DNA of 64,000 bases from an uncultured Nitrosomonadaceae bacterium (GTDB lineage: Bacteria > Pseudomonadota > Gammaproteobacteria > Burkholderiales > Nitrosomonadaceae). This document shows positions 9,901 to 18,739 of the stretch, one piece after another. Position 1 is the first letter of the stretch, and each line of letters opens with the position of its first letter. The stretch covers positions 248,001 to 312,000 of the forward strand of contig CALSMH010000003.1 of the NCBI GenBank assembly GCA_943787405.1, given 5' to 3'. Position numbers and translations under genes: made by a program. Under the pieces are notes generated by a model. It saw only the letters and a program-made list of their open reading frames with translations. It did no database searches and was not told the origin of the DNA.

Positions 9901-10627
9901 TGTTGATCAGAAATGGTTGTCTGCTAATGCAGTTTACGGAATATTCCCTGCCAACTCTGTCGAGAATGATGATATTGAAATATATACAGATGAAACAAAG
10001 ACCAAAATTGCAATGAAATATCATACGCTTCGTCAACAGACTAAAAAACCATCAGGGCGGCCTAACTTGGCCCTTGCAGATTTTATTGCTCCAAAGGAAA
10101 CTGGTGTCGATGATTATATTGGTACATTTGCGGTATCTACAGGATTCGGTATTGATGAAAGAGTAAAGGATTATGAAGATAAACATGATGACTATAATGG
10201 CATCATATTAAAAGCACTTGCTGATCGCTTAGCTGAGGCTTTTGCTGAACATATGCATGCGCGGATACGACGTGAATTCTGGGGTTATGCCAAGGATGAA
10301 ACGCTAGGTAATGAAGATCTTATTTCTGAAAAATATCGTGGCATTCGACCAGCTCCTGGATATCCAGCCTGTCCTGATCATACAGAGAAAGGCCCATTAT
10401 TTAAATTATTAAAAGCTCCAGAGAATGCCGGTATTGTTATTACAGAATCCTATGCAATGGTTCCTACAGCAGCAGTCTCTGGGTTTTATTTCTCGCACCC
10501 GGAGGCTAGCTATTTTGCTGTTGGCAAAATTGGTAAAGATCAAGTTGAAGACTATGCAAAACGAAAAGGATGGACAATGGAACAAGCAGAAAGATGGCTT
10601 GCTCCAATACTATCCTATGAACGATAA
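6914..10627 (+). CDS. metH: Cobalamin-dependent methionine synthase
   Basis: A full-length, four-module MetH of about 1,237 residues that makes methionine from homocysteine and 5-methyl-THF. In order: the homocysteine/zinc domain ([27 protein letters not shown]), the pterin-binding domain ([16 protein letters not shown]), the B12 module with GDVHDIGKN carrying the axial His, and the C-terminal AdoMet-activation domain ([12 protein letters not shown]). The ATG at 6914 ([10 protein letters not shown]) places the first motif as in E. coli MetH. An ATG at 6866 adds 16 residues and neither has a good Shine-Dalgarno sequence. I saw no cobalamin or SAH riboswitch upstream. Confidence 0.96.
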   Translation: MNNQECTKLLHNLLTQKILLLDGAMGTMIQSYNLSEEDYRGTRFKDYPHDLKGNNDLLTLTQPQIIHAIHTGFLEAGADIIETNSFNSNSASMADYHMQDLVYELNFASAKLANEAARAIEEKIPNKPRFVAGVLGPTTKTSSISPDVNDPGFRNITFDKLVTDYLESIRGLVDGGVNILLVETIFDTLNAKAALYAIDQYFETNNIHVPIMISATITDASGRTLSGQTPEAFWNSVSHVHPLSVGLNCALGAELMRPYIEELSKVAGVYISSHPNAGLPNPLAETGYDESPEYTAKLIKDFAQSGFINIVGGCCGTTPAHIKAISEAVEKITPRVIPNISKELRLSGLEPLSINDDSLFVNVGERTNVTGSKAFSRLILNNDYTEALNVARNQVENGAQIIDINMDEAMLDSEKAMVTFLNLIAAEPDISRVPIMIDSSKWSVIEAGLKRIQGKAVINSISMKEGEEEFIKHAKLARRYGAAVIVMAFDESGQADSQERKIEICTRCYKILVDQINFPPEDIIFDPNIFAVATGIEEHNNYGIDFIEATRIIKQTLPYAKISGGVSNVSFSFRGQEAIREAIHTAFLYHAVHSGMTMGIVNAGQLGVYSDIPSDLLEHIEDVLLNRRSDATERLVDFAENFKGQRKENIEDLSWRDESVQQRLTHALVRGINTYIVEDTEEARIEIKEQGGRPIQVIEGPLMNGMNVVGDLFGSGKMFLPQVVKSARVMKQAVAHLLPFIEEEKRVSGDSETKGKIVIATVKGDVHDIGKNIVTVVLQCNNYEVVNMGVMVPCAQILETARHEKADMIGLSGLITPSLEEMSHVAKEMQRGNFTIPLLIGGATTSRVHTAVKIAPHYDGLTVWVPDASRAVGVCSKLLSKDLKEEYIDDIKAEYEKVRTQHKNKKGQGPMLSIQAARENAFKTDWKNYSSLAPGFIGVRSLKNYPLEKIVPYIDWTPFFQAWELAGRYPYILQDSVVGETASGLFRDAQIMLKKIVDQKWLSANAVYGIFPANSVENDDIEIYTDETKTKIAMKYHTLRQQTKKPSGRPNLALADFIAPKETGVDDYIGTFAVSTGFGIDERVKDYEDKHDDYNGIILKALADRLAEAFAEHMHARIRREFWGYAKDETLGNEDLISEKYRGIRPAPGYPACPDHTEKGPLFKLLKAPENAGIVITESYAMVPTAAVSGFYFSHPEASYFAVGKIGKDQVEDYAKRKGWTMEQAERWLAPILSYER

Positions 10628-10689
10628 CCCCTATTTTCATTTGCCACTACTATCAATTACATTTGATATGATTAATACTTAATCTCAGA

Positions 10690-12882
10690 TTATCCCTTTA
10701 CTCTGGTGATTCTTGTAACCTCACGAATTTGCCTAAGACCACGCATTAGCTGCGCAAGGTGCTGACGATTACTAACCTGTAGGGTAAAGTCTAAGGTGTT
10801 ATGTGCACCATCACCTACCATGGAAATATTATCAATATTAGAATCGTCCTCAGCAATACTTGCAGCTACTCTAGCCAGCACACCTCGCTGATTCGCGACT
10901 ACCATTTTAATATTAGCTTCAAAAAGCCTCGCTATATCTTGACTCCAAGTTAAATCTAACCAGCTGTTCATATTTTTTCGGTTCTTAACAATTGATGGAC
11001 AATCATGTATATGAATCAAAAGGCCATGGTTTTTCTTTATAAGTCCAACAATATGATCTCCCGGAATAGGATGGCAACATTTTGCAAACTGTACTACCAG
11101 GCCTTCAGTTCCAAGAATGGAAATAGCATCGCTTGTCTTACTCTTTCTAGATGCAGTTTTTTCTGGTTTAGCCAAACGCTTTGCTACTACAGCAGGCAAA
11201 TGCTTCCCTAGTCCCATGTCTTTTAGTAATTCTTTTTTTGATTTGGCACCGCTTTCCCGTGCAAGCTTTTGCCACTGAGCTGCATTCAAAGTATCTGGAT
11301 TGACATTAAATGATAATAACGCTTGGTTTAGCAAACGCCTCCCGAATTCAGCAGATTCCTCAGACTGCATGGTTTTCAAAAAATGACGGATATGAGACCT
11401 CGCTTTACCGGTCAACACATAAGTAAGCCAAGCAGGATTTGGCTCGGCATGAGGCGACGTAATAATCTCTACACGGTCTCCGCTCCTTAATTTCGTTCGT
11501 AATGATGCGTTCTCTCCATTTATTTTTACCGCAACGCAGCAATTACCAATATCAGTATGAACTGCATATGCAAAATCAACAGCTGTCGAGTCTCTTGGTA
11601 ACGCTAGAATTTTCCCTTGAGGAGTACACACGTAAACCTCTCCTGGGAATAGGTCAACTTTAAGGTGCTCTAGAAATTCCACAGAGTCATTAGAATCACT
11701 AAGAGTTTCCAGTAAACCCTGTAACCACTGGTGTGTTCTCAGATGCATGTCATTTAAATTAGAATTTAAATCAGAATCTGAACTCTTATATAGCCAGTGC
11801 GAAGCAACACCAGCTTCTGCAATCCGGTGCATCTCGTCAGTACGAATCTGCATTTCAATTGGCATTCCATATGGACCCAATAGCGTACTATGCAATGATT
11901 GATAGCCATTCTCCTTTGGAATGGCAATATAATCTTTAAATTTCCCAGGAATGGGATTGTACAAACTATGTAGCGCGCCAAGGGCAACATAGCATGAAGG
12001 TATATCCTTTACGACAACACGAAAACCATAAATATCAAATATTTCGGAAAATGTAAGGTGCTTCTCCACCATTTTCTTATAGATGCTATAGAGCTGCTTC
12101 TCTCTTCCATTTACCTCTGCATTAATCTCTGCTTCATGTAAGCATTGCCGAATTCCATCAAGAATTTTTTTTAATACTTCTCGTCGATTGCCTCGAACTG
12201 CCTTCGTTGCTTTGGTCAGAACCTTATAGCGTGTTGGAAAAAGATATTGGAAGCTAAGCTCTTGCAATTCTTGATAAAAATTATTAAGGCCTAATCGATT
12301 AGCAATAGGAGCATAAATCTCCATTGTTTCACGTGCAGTGCGTTTCCTTTTTTCAGGGCTCCTTGCATCTAGTGTTCGCATATTATGCAGTCGATCTGCT
12401 AGCTTGATGAGAACAACACGTACGTCACGTGCCATTGCTAGCAGCATCTTACGAAAATTTTCTGCTTGAGCATCTGCATGAGTCTGGAACTCAATCTTGT
12501 CAAGCTTAGATACCCCATCCACTAAATCTGCTACTGATTTCCCAAACTGATCGCTGATCTCAGATTTAGAAACATGCGTATCTTCCATTACATCATGAAG
12601 TAGTGCTGCAGTTAATGTCTGAGTATCTAAATGCATTCTACCGAGAATGCTAGTTACCGCTAAGGGGTGAGAAATATAAGGTTCACCGGATTCGCGATAC
12701 TGCCCGGAATGTGCTTCTTGACTAAAGAGATAAGCACTCTGAAGTTGAGAAACATCTTCCGGTTTTAAATAGCCGGCTAATTCATGTAATAGTTCCGCCC
12801 CAGAGATGGAAACGGAGGAGTGCGGCAGAATTCCTGCTGGTGTGGTTATTTCTTTAATTTTCCGCCTCTCTAATTGGCTCAT
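10690..12882 (-). CDS. spoT: Bifunctional (p)ppGpp synthetase/hydrolase
   Basis: A 730-residue RelA/SpoT homologue. The N-terminal HD hydrolase is intact (SHPLAVTSILG, then LLHDVMEDT), so it should degrade as well as make ppGpp. The synthetase domain shows FDIYGFRVVV. TGS (VYVCTPQGKILALPRDSTAVDFAYAV) and a C-terminal ACT domain (about 655-730) complete the long-RSH layout. It is third in gmk-rpoZ-spoT, the usual proteobacterial order, linking guanine nucleotide metabolism, RNA polymerase omega (part of a ppGpp site) and the alarmone. A second, synthetase-only RelA is usual in Betaproteobacteria but would lie outside the window. Confidence 0.95.
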   Translation of the reverse strand: MSQLERRKIKEITTPAGILPHSSVSISGAELLHELAGYLKPEDVSQLQSAYLFSQEAHSGQYRESGEPYISHPLAVTSILGRMHLDTQTLTAALLHDVMEDTHVSKSEISDQFGKSVADLVDGVSKLDKIEFQTHADAQAENFRKMLLAMARDVRVVLIKLADRLHNMRTLDARSPEKRKRTARETMEIYAPIANRLGLNNFYQELQELSFQYLFPTRYKVLTKATKAVRGNRREVLKKILDGIRQCLHEAEINAEVNGREKQLYSIYKKMVEKHLTFSEIFDIYGFRVVVKDIPSCYVALGALHSLYNPIPGKFKDYIAIPKENGYQSLHSTLLGPYGMPIEMQIRTDEMHRIAEAGVASHWLYKSSDSDLNSNLNDMHLRTHQWLQGLLETLSDSNDSVEFLEHLKVDLFPGEVYVCTPQGKILALPRDSTAVDFAYAVHTDIGNCCVAVKINGENASLRTKLRSGDRVEIITSPHAEPNPAWLTYVLTGKARSHIRHFLKTMQSEESAEFGRRLLNQALLSFNVNPDTLNAAQWQKLARESGAKSKKELLKDMGLGKHLPAVVAKRLAKPEKTASRKSKTSDAISILGTEGLVVQFAKCCHPIPGDHIVGLIKKNHGLLIHIHDCPSIVKNRKNMNSWLDLTWSQDIARLFEANIKMVVANQRGVLARVAASIAEDDSNIDNISMVGDGAHNTLDFTLQVSNRQHLAQLMRGLRQIREVTRITRVKG

Positions 12883-13001
12883 AATATAGGCTAGTGAGAC
12901 GTAGATTAATCCAAAATATCTTTATAAATTTAGATAATAAATTGTACCCGCCTAAATAATAGATCAAAATAATTTCTATAGGTGATTTTCATAGAGCAAG
13001 C

Positions 13002-13208
13002 TTAAGCAGAACCCATATTTATAATTTCCATTCCTATTTCTCCCTGAGCCAGCTCACGCAATGCAATTACTGTAGGCTTATCTCTATTCGTCTCTACCAT
13101 AGGAGGGCTTCCGATTGAAATTTGTCTTGCCCTGATTGTAGCGGCCAAAGTCATATCAAATCGGTTCGGGATTTCTTTCAAACAATCTTCTACTGTGATC
13201 CGTGCCAC
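13002..13208 (-). CDS. rpoZ: DNA-directed RNA polymerase omega subunit
   Basis: A 68-residue protein beginning [19 protein letters not shown], the hallmark omega N-terminus, followed by the ATIRARQI and [13 protein letters not shown] segments. It stabilises beta-prime and forms part of ppGpp site 1. The start is a GTG at 13206-13208 supported by AGGAGA seven bases upstream; an overlapping ATG is out of frame. It lies between gmk and spoT in the same direction. Slightly short compared with E. coli omega (91), as in other Betaproteobacteria. Confidence 0.95.
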   Translation of the reverse strand: MARITVEDCLKEIPNRFDMTLAATIRARQISIGSPPMVETNRDKPTVIALRELAQGEIGMEIINMGSA

Positions 13209-13243
13209 GTCATTTCTCCTGGAATACGATTCAAAAACTATGC

Positions 13244-13861
13244 TTATTCAAGCTCCGTTACTAAATTATGATAACGAGCAAGTTGTACCGGTGCTCTTAA
13301 GCGCTCAGACTGAACAACAGAAACTAAGTCTCCTAGCGCTACATCCATATTATCATTGATAATAACATAATCATATTCACTCACATGGCTGATTTCTTCT
13401 TTTGCTGCAGCCATCCGTTTAGCAATCACTTCTTTGCTATCTTGGTTACGATCTTTTAAACGATTCTCGAGCACCACTAGTGAAGGTGGCAATACAAAAA
13501 TACTCACTACATCAGAAAAAATTTCACGTACTTGTCTCGCACCTTGGCCATCAATCTCAAGTAAAATATCTTTTCCAGAGTTTATAGCTTCATTAATCCA
13601 CTTCCGAGAGGTTCCATAGAGGTTTCCATAAATTTCAGCACTTTCTATAAACTCTCCATCTCTCAGCATTTGTTCAAAAATATTTCGTTCTACAAAAAAA
13701 TAATCATGCCCCTCTACTTCACAAGGGCGCATTAGTCTTGAAGTATATGAAATTGACAGCCATAAATTAATATTCTTTCGGATAAGAGATCTGGTCAAGC
13801 TAGTTTTTCCTGTTCCAGAGGGAGCGCTAAGAATAAATAGCCTGCCTGATACTTTCGCCAT
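13244..13861 (-). CDS. gmk: Guanylate kinase
   Basis: A 205-residue P-loop kinase converting GMP and ATP to GDP and ADP. The P-loop is [14 protein letters not shown] (about 12-25). The GMP-binding region shows [20 protein letters not shown] and the lid has [13 protein letters not shown]. The length is typical. It is the first gene of the gmk-rpoZ-spoT unit. The ATG at 13861 is the natural start, because the N-terminus [11 protein letters not shown] leads directly into the P-loop strand. Confidence 0.96.
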   Translation of the reverse strand: MAKVSGRLFILSAPSGTGKTSLTRSLIRKNINLWLSISYTSRLMRPCEVEGHDYFFVERNIFEQMLRDGEFIESAEIYGNLYGTSRKWINEAINSGKDILLEIDGQGARQVREIFSDVVSIFVLPPSLVVLENRLKDRNQDSKEVIAKRMAAAKEEISHVSEYDYVIINDNMDVALGDLVSVVQSERLRAPVQLARYHNLVTELE

Positions 13862-14021
13862 ATTGGATCCCCTAATTTTTAATCTGTTATCTTTCTAATC
13901 TTACTCTTATATGACAGGACTCTCATATTCTCTAAGCACACTATGAGAATACTCTATAAATTAAATCTGGAAGTCAATGGAAGAACCAACCTCAAACTAA
14001 GAATAAATAAATTTTATATGG

Positions 14022-14972
14022 CTAAAAATTCGTACATGCATCAGTAGCAGCAATAATCTTTCTATATCTAACAAGCCATTCAAGCGGAATAGGGAACGTA
14101 GACTCCCCCTGCTTTACCATATACGCGGCAGTAAAGGAGCCAAGCATAATTGCACGACCACAACTATCCCCTCCAGTACGAATATTGACCTCTATTGCAG
14201 TTTTATAATCTGGGGCACACTTAGCAATATGAAAAACCACAGGCAATCCCTCTGTTACGTGGCAAGCAGAACCAAATTGTTCAGCAACTCTAATATTATC
14301 TAGTGTCTGTATAGCAAGCACTTGCTCAAGCAATGGCCTTAATTTACCGCCTGCAAATTCTAAGGACCCGATTAATGCTGACTCCATGGACTTGCCATTA
14401 AGTATCTCAAACAATACCGCTGCTGAACATTTTGCAGCTGCCACCGCTAAATCATTGTTATTTGTCACTCTTACCATTTCATCAACTCTTTTCATCAATA
14501 CTTCAAGGGTATCAGTATTGGTTGCAACTATCGCAGGAAGTGCTGCCAACGATAAAAATTGGTCATCATCTGCACCCGATGCCACTGGAAATAACTCTGG
14601 AGAAAGTGGTAATAATGTTTGTAGAGTCATGCGAGTGGGAGAATCTACATATCCTTCATACATACCACCCGGACCAAAATACTCACGGTATTCAGTTTGA
14701 TACTCGGTACGCTTAAAGCCACCATGCTTCACCAGATGCTGCAGCATCAATAGGCACACTTCTCCATAACCTGTTGATTCTCCAGCTATTTTTTTGCTAT
14801 GTGCAAAATACCCTTTTATGCCATCATAATTGCAGGCATCAGGCTGCAGAAATACGAGCCCCTTTGATTTCTCGATTTCAGAAATACGCTTAGGATCATA
14901 AATCCAGTGCAATCCAAGCGTAGCAGAATCACCTATAAGCGCACCAAGAATGGCAGCAATGTTTGAGTTCAT
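14022..14972 (-). CDS. ADP-ribosylglycohydrolase (DraG/ARH)-like protein with altered metal sites
   Basis: A 316-residue all-helical protein of the ADP-ribosylglycohydrolase superfamily, recognised by GALIGDSATLGLHWIYD (11-26) and the C-terminal GGDSCGRA (267-274). In classical DraG/ARH enzymes the di-magnesium centre uses a TDDT motif and both Asp of GGDTDT. Here the former region reads VDSPTRMT (109-116) and the second Asp of the latter is Cys. It may therefore be a divergent subgroup, such as crystallin J1-like proteins, with a different metal need or no hydrolase activity. It stands alone, with no draT or nitrogenase gene nearby. Superfamily is fairly sure, function is not. Confidence 0.75.
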   Translation of the reverse strand: MNSNIAAILGALIGDSATLGLHWIYDPKRISEIEKSKGLVFLQPDACNYDGIKGYFAHSKKIAGESTGYGEVCLLMLQHLVKHGGFKRTEYQTEYREYFGPGGMYEGYVDSPTRMTLQTLLPLSPELFPVASGADDDQFLSLAALPAIVATNTDTLEVLMKRVDEMVRVTNNNDLAVAAAKCSAAVLFEILNGKSMESALIGSLEFAGGKLRPLLEQVLAIQTLDNIRVAEQFGSACHVTEGLPVVFHIAKCAPDYKTAIEVNIRTGGDSCGRAIMLGSFTAAYMVKQGESTFPIPLEWLVRYRKIIAATDACTNF

Positions 14973-15044
14973 ATTGTAATTATCTCTAATATAGAAATTT
15001 CTCAGCGATATACTACAGAATTTTACTTTTTAGTCTTCTCTTGA

Positions 15045-15224
15045 TTAAATCTCCTCATCAGCAGGCAATTTTCGAGCTTCCTCTTCTAGCATTACGGGAA
15101 TGTCATCCTTTACACCAAAAGCAAGCCTATCTACCTTACAAATAAGTTCATTTTCAGGTTTTCTATAAAACAGCGGGCCCTTACACAATGGACACACTAA
15201 AATGTCTAATAATTTTGTATCCAT
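15045..15224 (-). CDS. Trm112/YcaR family small zinc-binding-like protein
   Basis: A 59-residue frame from the ATG at 15224, starting [18 protein letters not shown] and ending RKLPADEEI, the bacterial Trm112-like (YcaR/UPF0434) pattern. The first CxxC is present at VCPLC. The second cysteine pair is reduced to one Cys (ELICKVD), as in many bacterial members. Bacterial Trm112 can act as an activator of methyltransferases, but the role of most copies is unproved. In related bacteria it is usually sandwiched between lpxK and kdsB behind exbBD; here neither neighbour is present. Confidence 0.85.
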   Translation of the reverse strand: MDTKLLDILVCPLCKGPLFYRKPENELICKVDRLAFGVKDDIPVMLEEEARKLPADEEI

Positions 15225-15410
15225 AAATTATATCCTCAATATTTTTGATGCTGATATTAGGCAGGGTTGCCTCTATATTGGGTTTCACACACTCAATAAA
15301 CACCAATAAAGTTCTTAGTTAAATTGCAAAGCAAAAACTCACATAAGCATTTTTATTCTCTCAGATACGCCCTAATACCGCCACCTTGTTCTAAATAAGT
15401 ACATTATTTC

Positions 15411-15830
15411 TTATTTTCTTGTTTCAGTCATAAAGGTGATGTGATAATACCCTGCAAGATGAGCTGCTTCCATTACAGAAATAACAGACTGATGAGTGGC
15501 ATTAGCATCAGCATTAATAACAATCATCGGATCTTTCTGTTTTCCTGCAGCAGCCCTTAACTCGTCACTAAACCCCTCTAAACTGCTGTATTTGACAGGG
15601 ATACGATTAATCACATAACTACCGACAGGGCTAACAGATACATTAATGGTGGTACCAGGATGACCAGATGGTTTTTCCGATGTGGCTTGCGGCAAACTAA
15701 CCTCTAGTTCAGAAAATTTTGAGTACGTAGTGGTAATCATCAAAAATATCAGAATTACCAACAGCACATCAATCATCGGGATTAAATTAATTTCCGGTTC
15801 TTCTTTATTTCTTCCTCGTTGAAAATTCAT
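15411..15830 (-). CDS. exbD: ExbD/TolR family proton-motive-force transducer
   Basis: A 139-residue protein with a short cytoplasmic N-terminus, one transmembrane helix (about 15-36: LIPMIDVLLVILIFLMI) and a periplasmic domain. The essential proton-carrying Asp is Asp21 within PMIDVLL. With ExbB it uses the proton gradient to energise TonB or a Tol-like partner. It follows exbB by 41 bp. No tonB gene is in the window, although a TonB-dependent receptor is present at 51204-53708. ExbD versus TolR is judged from the two-gene context without tolA or tolB. Confidence 0.9.
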   Translation of the reverse strand: MNFQRGRNKEEPEINLIPMIDVLLVILIFLMITTTYSKFSELEVSLPQATSEKPSGHPGTTINVSVSPVGSYVINRIPVKYSSLEGFSDELRAAAGKQKDPMIVINADANATHQSVISVMEAAHLAGYYHITFMTETRK

Positions 15831-15871
15831 TTGATAATTTAACTATTTACTAGATATGGAAACATACTAAT

Positions 15872-16483
15872 TTAAACTTTACGCTCGCCGTGGACAGTCT
15901 CAACTAATTTCAATGCCTGCAACTCCATTTCTACTACCATTGAATCTACCTTAGCACGGAAATAGCGATAAAAAATCATACTGGGTATCGCTACTAAAAT
16001 GCCAAATGCAGTGTTATAAAGTGCCACAGAAATTCCATGAGCAAGCTGCGCAGGATTACTATCACCCGTAGGGGAATTGGAGCCAAAAATCTCGATCATG
16101 CCAACTACAGTTCCAAATAAACCTAATAATGGACTCATTGAAGCAATGGTTCCAAGAGTAGTTAAATAACGATCAAGATCATGTGAGACAGCTCTGCCAG
16201 CTTCTTCTATAGATTCTTTCATAACTTCACGTGTACTTTTAATATTTTTTAGCCCAGCTGCAAATACTTGGCCTAAAGGTGAATGTGAATGCAACCGTAC
16301 AAGCATATCTTTACTCACACCACGCTCTTGATACTCTCTAACCACTCTTGGCAATAAACCTTTGGGAGTCACAACACTTATTCGTAACGCCAGTACTCGT
16401 TCGCCGATAATACCCACAGCGGTAACAGAAGCTATAATAATCAACCAGATTGGCCAGCCAGCGGCTTGAATCAATGAATACAA
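15872..16483 (-). CDS. exbB: ExbB/TolQ family proton channel
   Basis: A 203-residue inner-membrane protein of the MotA/TolQ/ExbB family. Three transmembrane helices are visible: about 8-30 (WPIWLIIIASVTAVGIIGE), about 112-135 (SMSPLLGLFGTVVGMIEIF) and about 152-175 (ALYNTAFGILVAIPSMIFY). The start appears to be a TTG at 16481-16483 because a strong TAGGAGA Shine-Dalgarno sequence sits about eight bases upstream and no ATG is nearby. It is followed by exbD. Together they form the energising unit for TonB-dependent uptake. Confidence 0.9.
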   Translation of the reverse strand: MYSLIQAAGWPIWLIIIASVTAVGIIGERVLALRISVVTPKGLLPRVVREYQERGVSKDMLVRLHSHSPLGQVFAAGLKNIKSTREVMKESIEEAGRAVSHDLDRYLTTLGTIASMSPLLGLFGTVVGMIEIFGSNSPTGDSNPAQLAHGISVALYNTAFGILVAIPSMIFYRYFRAKVDSMVVEMELQALKLVETVHGERKV

Positions 16484-16689
16484 GTAATATTCTCCTAAAT
16501 AAATCAGATAAAATTATTGTTGTAATGTATCTTGCCTGCGTGTTTTCAGCAAGGTGAAAAATACCATGCTTATTTCTCTCTTACTATAACTGCGCTTGAA
16601 TTTGTTTGAAACCTGTAGATAAACAATTAAGCTACCTGTTTACACAAGAATTTCCTAGAAAACTTAATTTCTAAACATTAATATAATTA

Positions 16690-16711
16690 TTTATTATCAA
16701 ATGATAATAAA
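16690..16711. promoter_or_regulatory. Inverted repeat in the exbB-xseA divergent region
   Basis: The 305-bp gap 16484-16788 between divergent exbB and xseA contains no ORF of note. It holds a 10-bp inverted repeat, TTTATTATCA (16690-16699), a 2-bp spacer and TGATAATAAA (16702-16711). The half-sites resemble the AT-rich GATAAT units of Fur boxes but in the opposite order, so it is only a possible operator. It lies 78 bp before xseA and about 207 bp before exbB. Nothing else recognisable was seen in this gap. Confidence 0.4.
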
Positions 16712-16788
16712 TTTATGAAAGGCTACACCCCCTAGTTCTATACAATATCCGGTTTTATTACAAATACTGATTATTGTAGAATACCAAG

Positions 16789-18141
16789 ATGGACCCTCTT
16801 TTAAAAACAGAAAATTCCCATTTAATCTTAACTGTAAGCGAATTAAATCACAGTGCTAAAGACCTACTTGAGAATACATTTCCATTAGTATGGATTAGTG
16901 GTGAAATATCTAACCTTAAGCGCTACAACTCAGGGCACTGGTATTTTTCCCTTAAGGATACCGATGCGCAAGTACGCTGTGTAATGTTCAGATACAAAAA
17001 CAAGTTATTAAATTGGGAGCCTGAAGATGGCATGCAGGTTGAAGTACGCGCATTAGTTACACTTTATGAAATACGTGGTGATTTTCAGCTAAATGTGGAC
17101 ACAATCCGCCTAGCAGGAAAAGGAGATCTGTTTAAGGCGTTTGAGAAACTAAAAATTAAGCTAGAAAAAGAGGGGCTTTTTGAATCCATCCGTAAGAAAC
17201 CCCTGCCTATTTTTCCAAAAAAAATAGGCATAGTAACCTCATCATCAGGCGCAGCACTGCGAGACGCGCTATCTACATTACGATACCGAATGCCTTCGAT
17301 ACCTATAGTTATTTACCCTACACAGGTACAAGGTGAAGGTGCCGCTCCAAAAATTGTAGCAGCTATTCAGGCCGCAGAAAGAAGAAATGAATGCGACGTG
17401 TTAATTATTTGCCGAGGTGGTGGCTCTATTGAGGATTTATGGGCATTTAATGAAGAGATTGTAGCTAGAACAATAGATTCATGCCATATCCCTATCATAT
17501 GTGGCGTAGGGCATGAAACTGATTTTACTATTGCGGATTTTATTGCAGATGTTCGCGCACCAACCCCCACTGGGGCAGCACACCTTGCTTGCCCTGATAA
17601 CAGCGAATTAATTCAGCATATAGAAACTATGCATAGTCGTATACAAAGAATAATGCAAAGCTTTCTTGAAAGTCAGATGCAATATATTGATATGCTCTCA
17701 CACCGCCTGACACACCCAGATGAGCGAATTCACACTCAGTTTATACGTATTCAACATCTTAATGAGAGGCTCGCAAGTGCCTGGCTACGATATTATGAGA
17801 ACCGACTCTGGTCTCTACGTGAACTAAATCAATGCATTGCAAGTGCAAAACCGGACATCTCCCGCCTAGATACACAACTGAACGAATTTGAGCAACGCTT
17901 GTGCCGAGCAGTAACTCATCATTTTGATACATTCTCAACTGTACTGCAGAAACAACAAGCACATCTCTATCTCCTTAACCCAGAATCTGTTCTAGAGCGT
18001 GGCTACAGTATTGTTTACGACAAAGATAATAAAGTACTCCGGAAGAATGATCAGATTAACGTTAACGATACCATCCAAGTAACCTTTGCAAAAGGATGGA
18101 GTAAAGCAAAAATATTAGAGAAAGGAAAATTAAGAGACTGA
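16789..18141 (+). CDS. xseA: Exodeoxyribonuclease VII large subunit
   Basis: A 450-residue nuclease subunit that degrades single-stranded DNA to oligonucleotides together with XseB. An N-terminal OB fold (VWISGEISNLKRYNSGHWYF) is followed by the catalytic domain with IVTSSSGAALRD, RGGGSIEDLWAFNEE and GHETDFTIADFIADVRAPTP. A long coiled-coil region ends in the C-terminal LERGYSIVYD segment. Length and motif order are standard. It is monocistronic in appearance; xseB is not adjacent. Start at the ATG 16789. Confidence 0.95.
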   Translation: MDPLLKTENSHLILTVSELNHSAKDLLENTFPLVWISGEISNLKRYNSGHWYFSLKDTDAQVRCVMFRYKNKLLNWEPEDGMQVEVRALVTLYEIRGDFQLNVDTIRLAGKGDLFKAFEKLKIKLEKEGLFESIRKKPLPIFPKKIGIVTSSSGAALRDALSTLRYRMPSIPIVIYPTQVQGEGAAPKIVAAIQAAERRNECDVLIICRGGGSIEDLWAFNEEIVARTIDSCHIPIICGVGHETDFTIADFIADVRAPTPTGAAHLACPDNSELIQHIETMHSRIQRIMQSFLESQMQYIDMLSHRLTHPDERIHTQFIRIQHLNERLASAWLRYYENRLWSLRELNQCIASAKPDISRLDTQLNEFEQRLCRAVTHHFDTFSTVLQKQQAHLYLLNPESVLERGYSIVYDKDNKVLRKNDQINVNDTIQVTFAKGWSKAKILEKGKLRD

Positions 18142-18323
18142 TCCTGAGAAATATAAAACGACCAACACAATTAGAATAATATGATCGTTAATAGGTGTGC
18201 TAAAATTGCCGTACAGTTTGCAACCTAAATTTAAGAAGATACAGACTCCATCCGAACAATATTATGTAGCCTAAAAGCCATATAATAGAAACTACTACTC
18301 TTTAAACAAAGGAATAATCTCAA

Positions 18324-18698
18324 ATGCCAAGAATCTTCCTCATGCTTGGCGCTATTAATGCGTTTCTTTGTGTGGCCTTTGGTGCTTTTGGTGCGCACAG
18401 TTTAAAACAAATGATCTCTGTAGAAATGCTCGCCGTGTATCAAACAGGCGTGCAATATCATTTCTATCATTCTCTTGGCCTAATTATAGTTGGCCTGGTG
18501 TTACTACACATTCCCAAATCTAAACCTGTACAACTATCAGGCTGGCTAATGCTTGGAGGGATTGTATTATTTTCTGTAAGTCTCTATGCGTTAAGTATTA
18601 CAGGAATTCGTATTTTGGGTGTAATTACCCCCTTTGGTGGCGTAGCATTTTTAAGTGCGTGGTTACTACTTGCCTACGGTGTAAGGAGTACAAAATAA
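18324..18698 (+). CDS. DUF423 (YgdD-like) small inner-membrane protein
   Basis: A 124-residue, very hydrophobic protein with about four predicted transmembrane helices. The start MPRIFLMLGAINAFLCVAFG followed by AFGAHSLKQ is characteristic of the DUF423 family (E. coli YgdD), as are the central YQTGVQYHFYHSLG and the ending GGVAFLSAWLLLAYG. The function of the family is unknown. The start is supported by AAGGAA eleven bases upstream. It is followed 41 bp later by the methyltransferase gene, possibly in one transcript. Confidence 0.88.
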   Translation: MPRIFLMLGAINAFLCVAFGAFGAHSLKQMISVEMLAVYQTGVQYHFYHSLGLIIVGLVLLHIPKSKPVQLSGWLMLGGIVLFSVSLYALSITGIRILGVITPFGGVAFLSAWLLLAYGVRSTK

Positions 18699-18739
18699 TC
18701 CAACTATTACTATACCAGTATTGATTTAACATATCCGAC

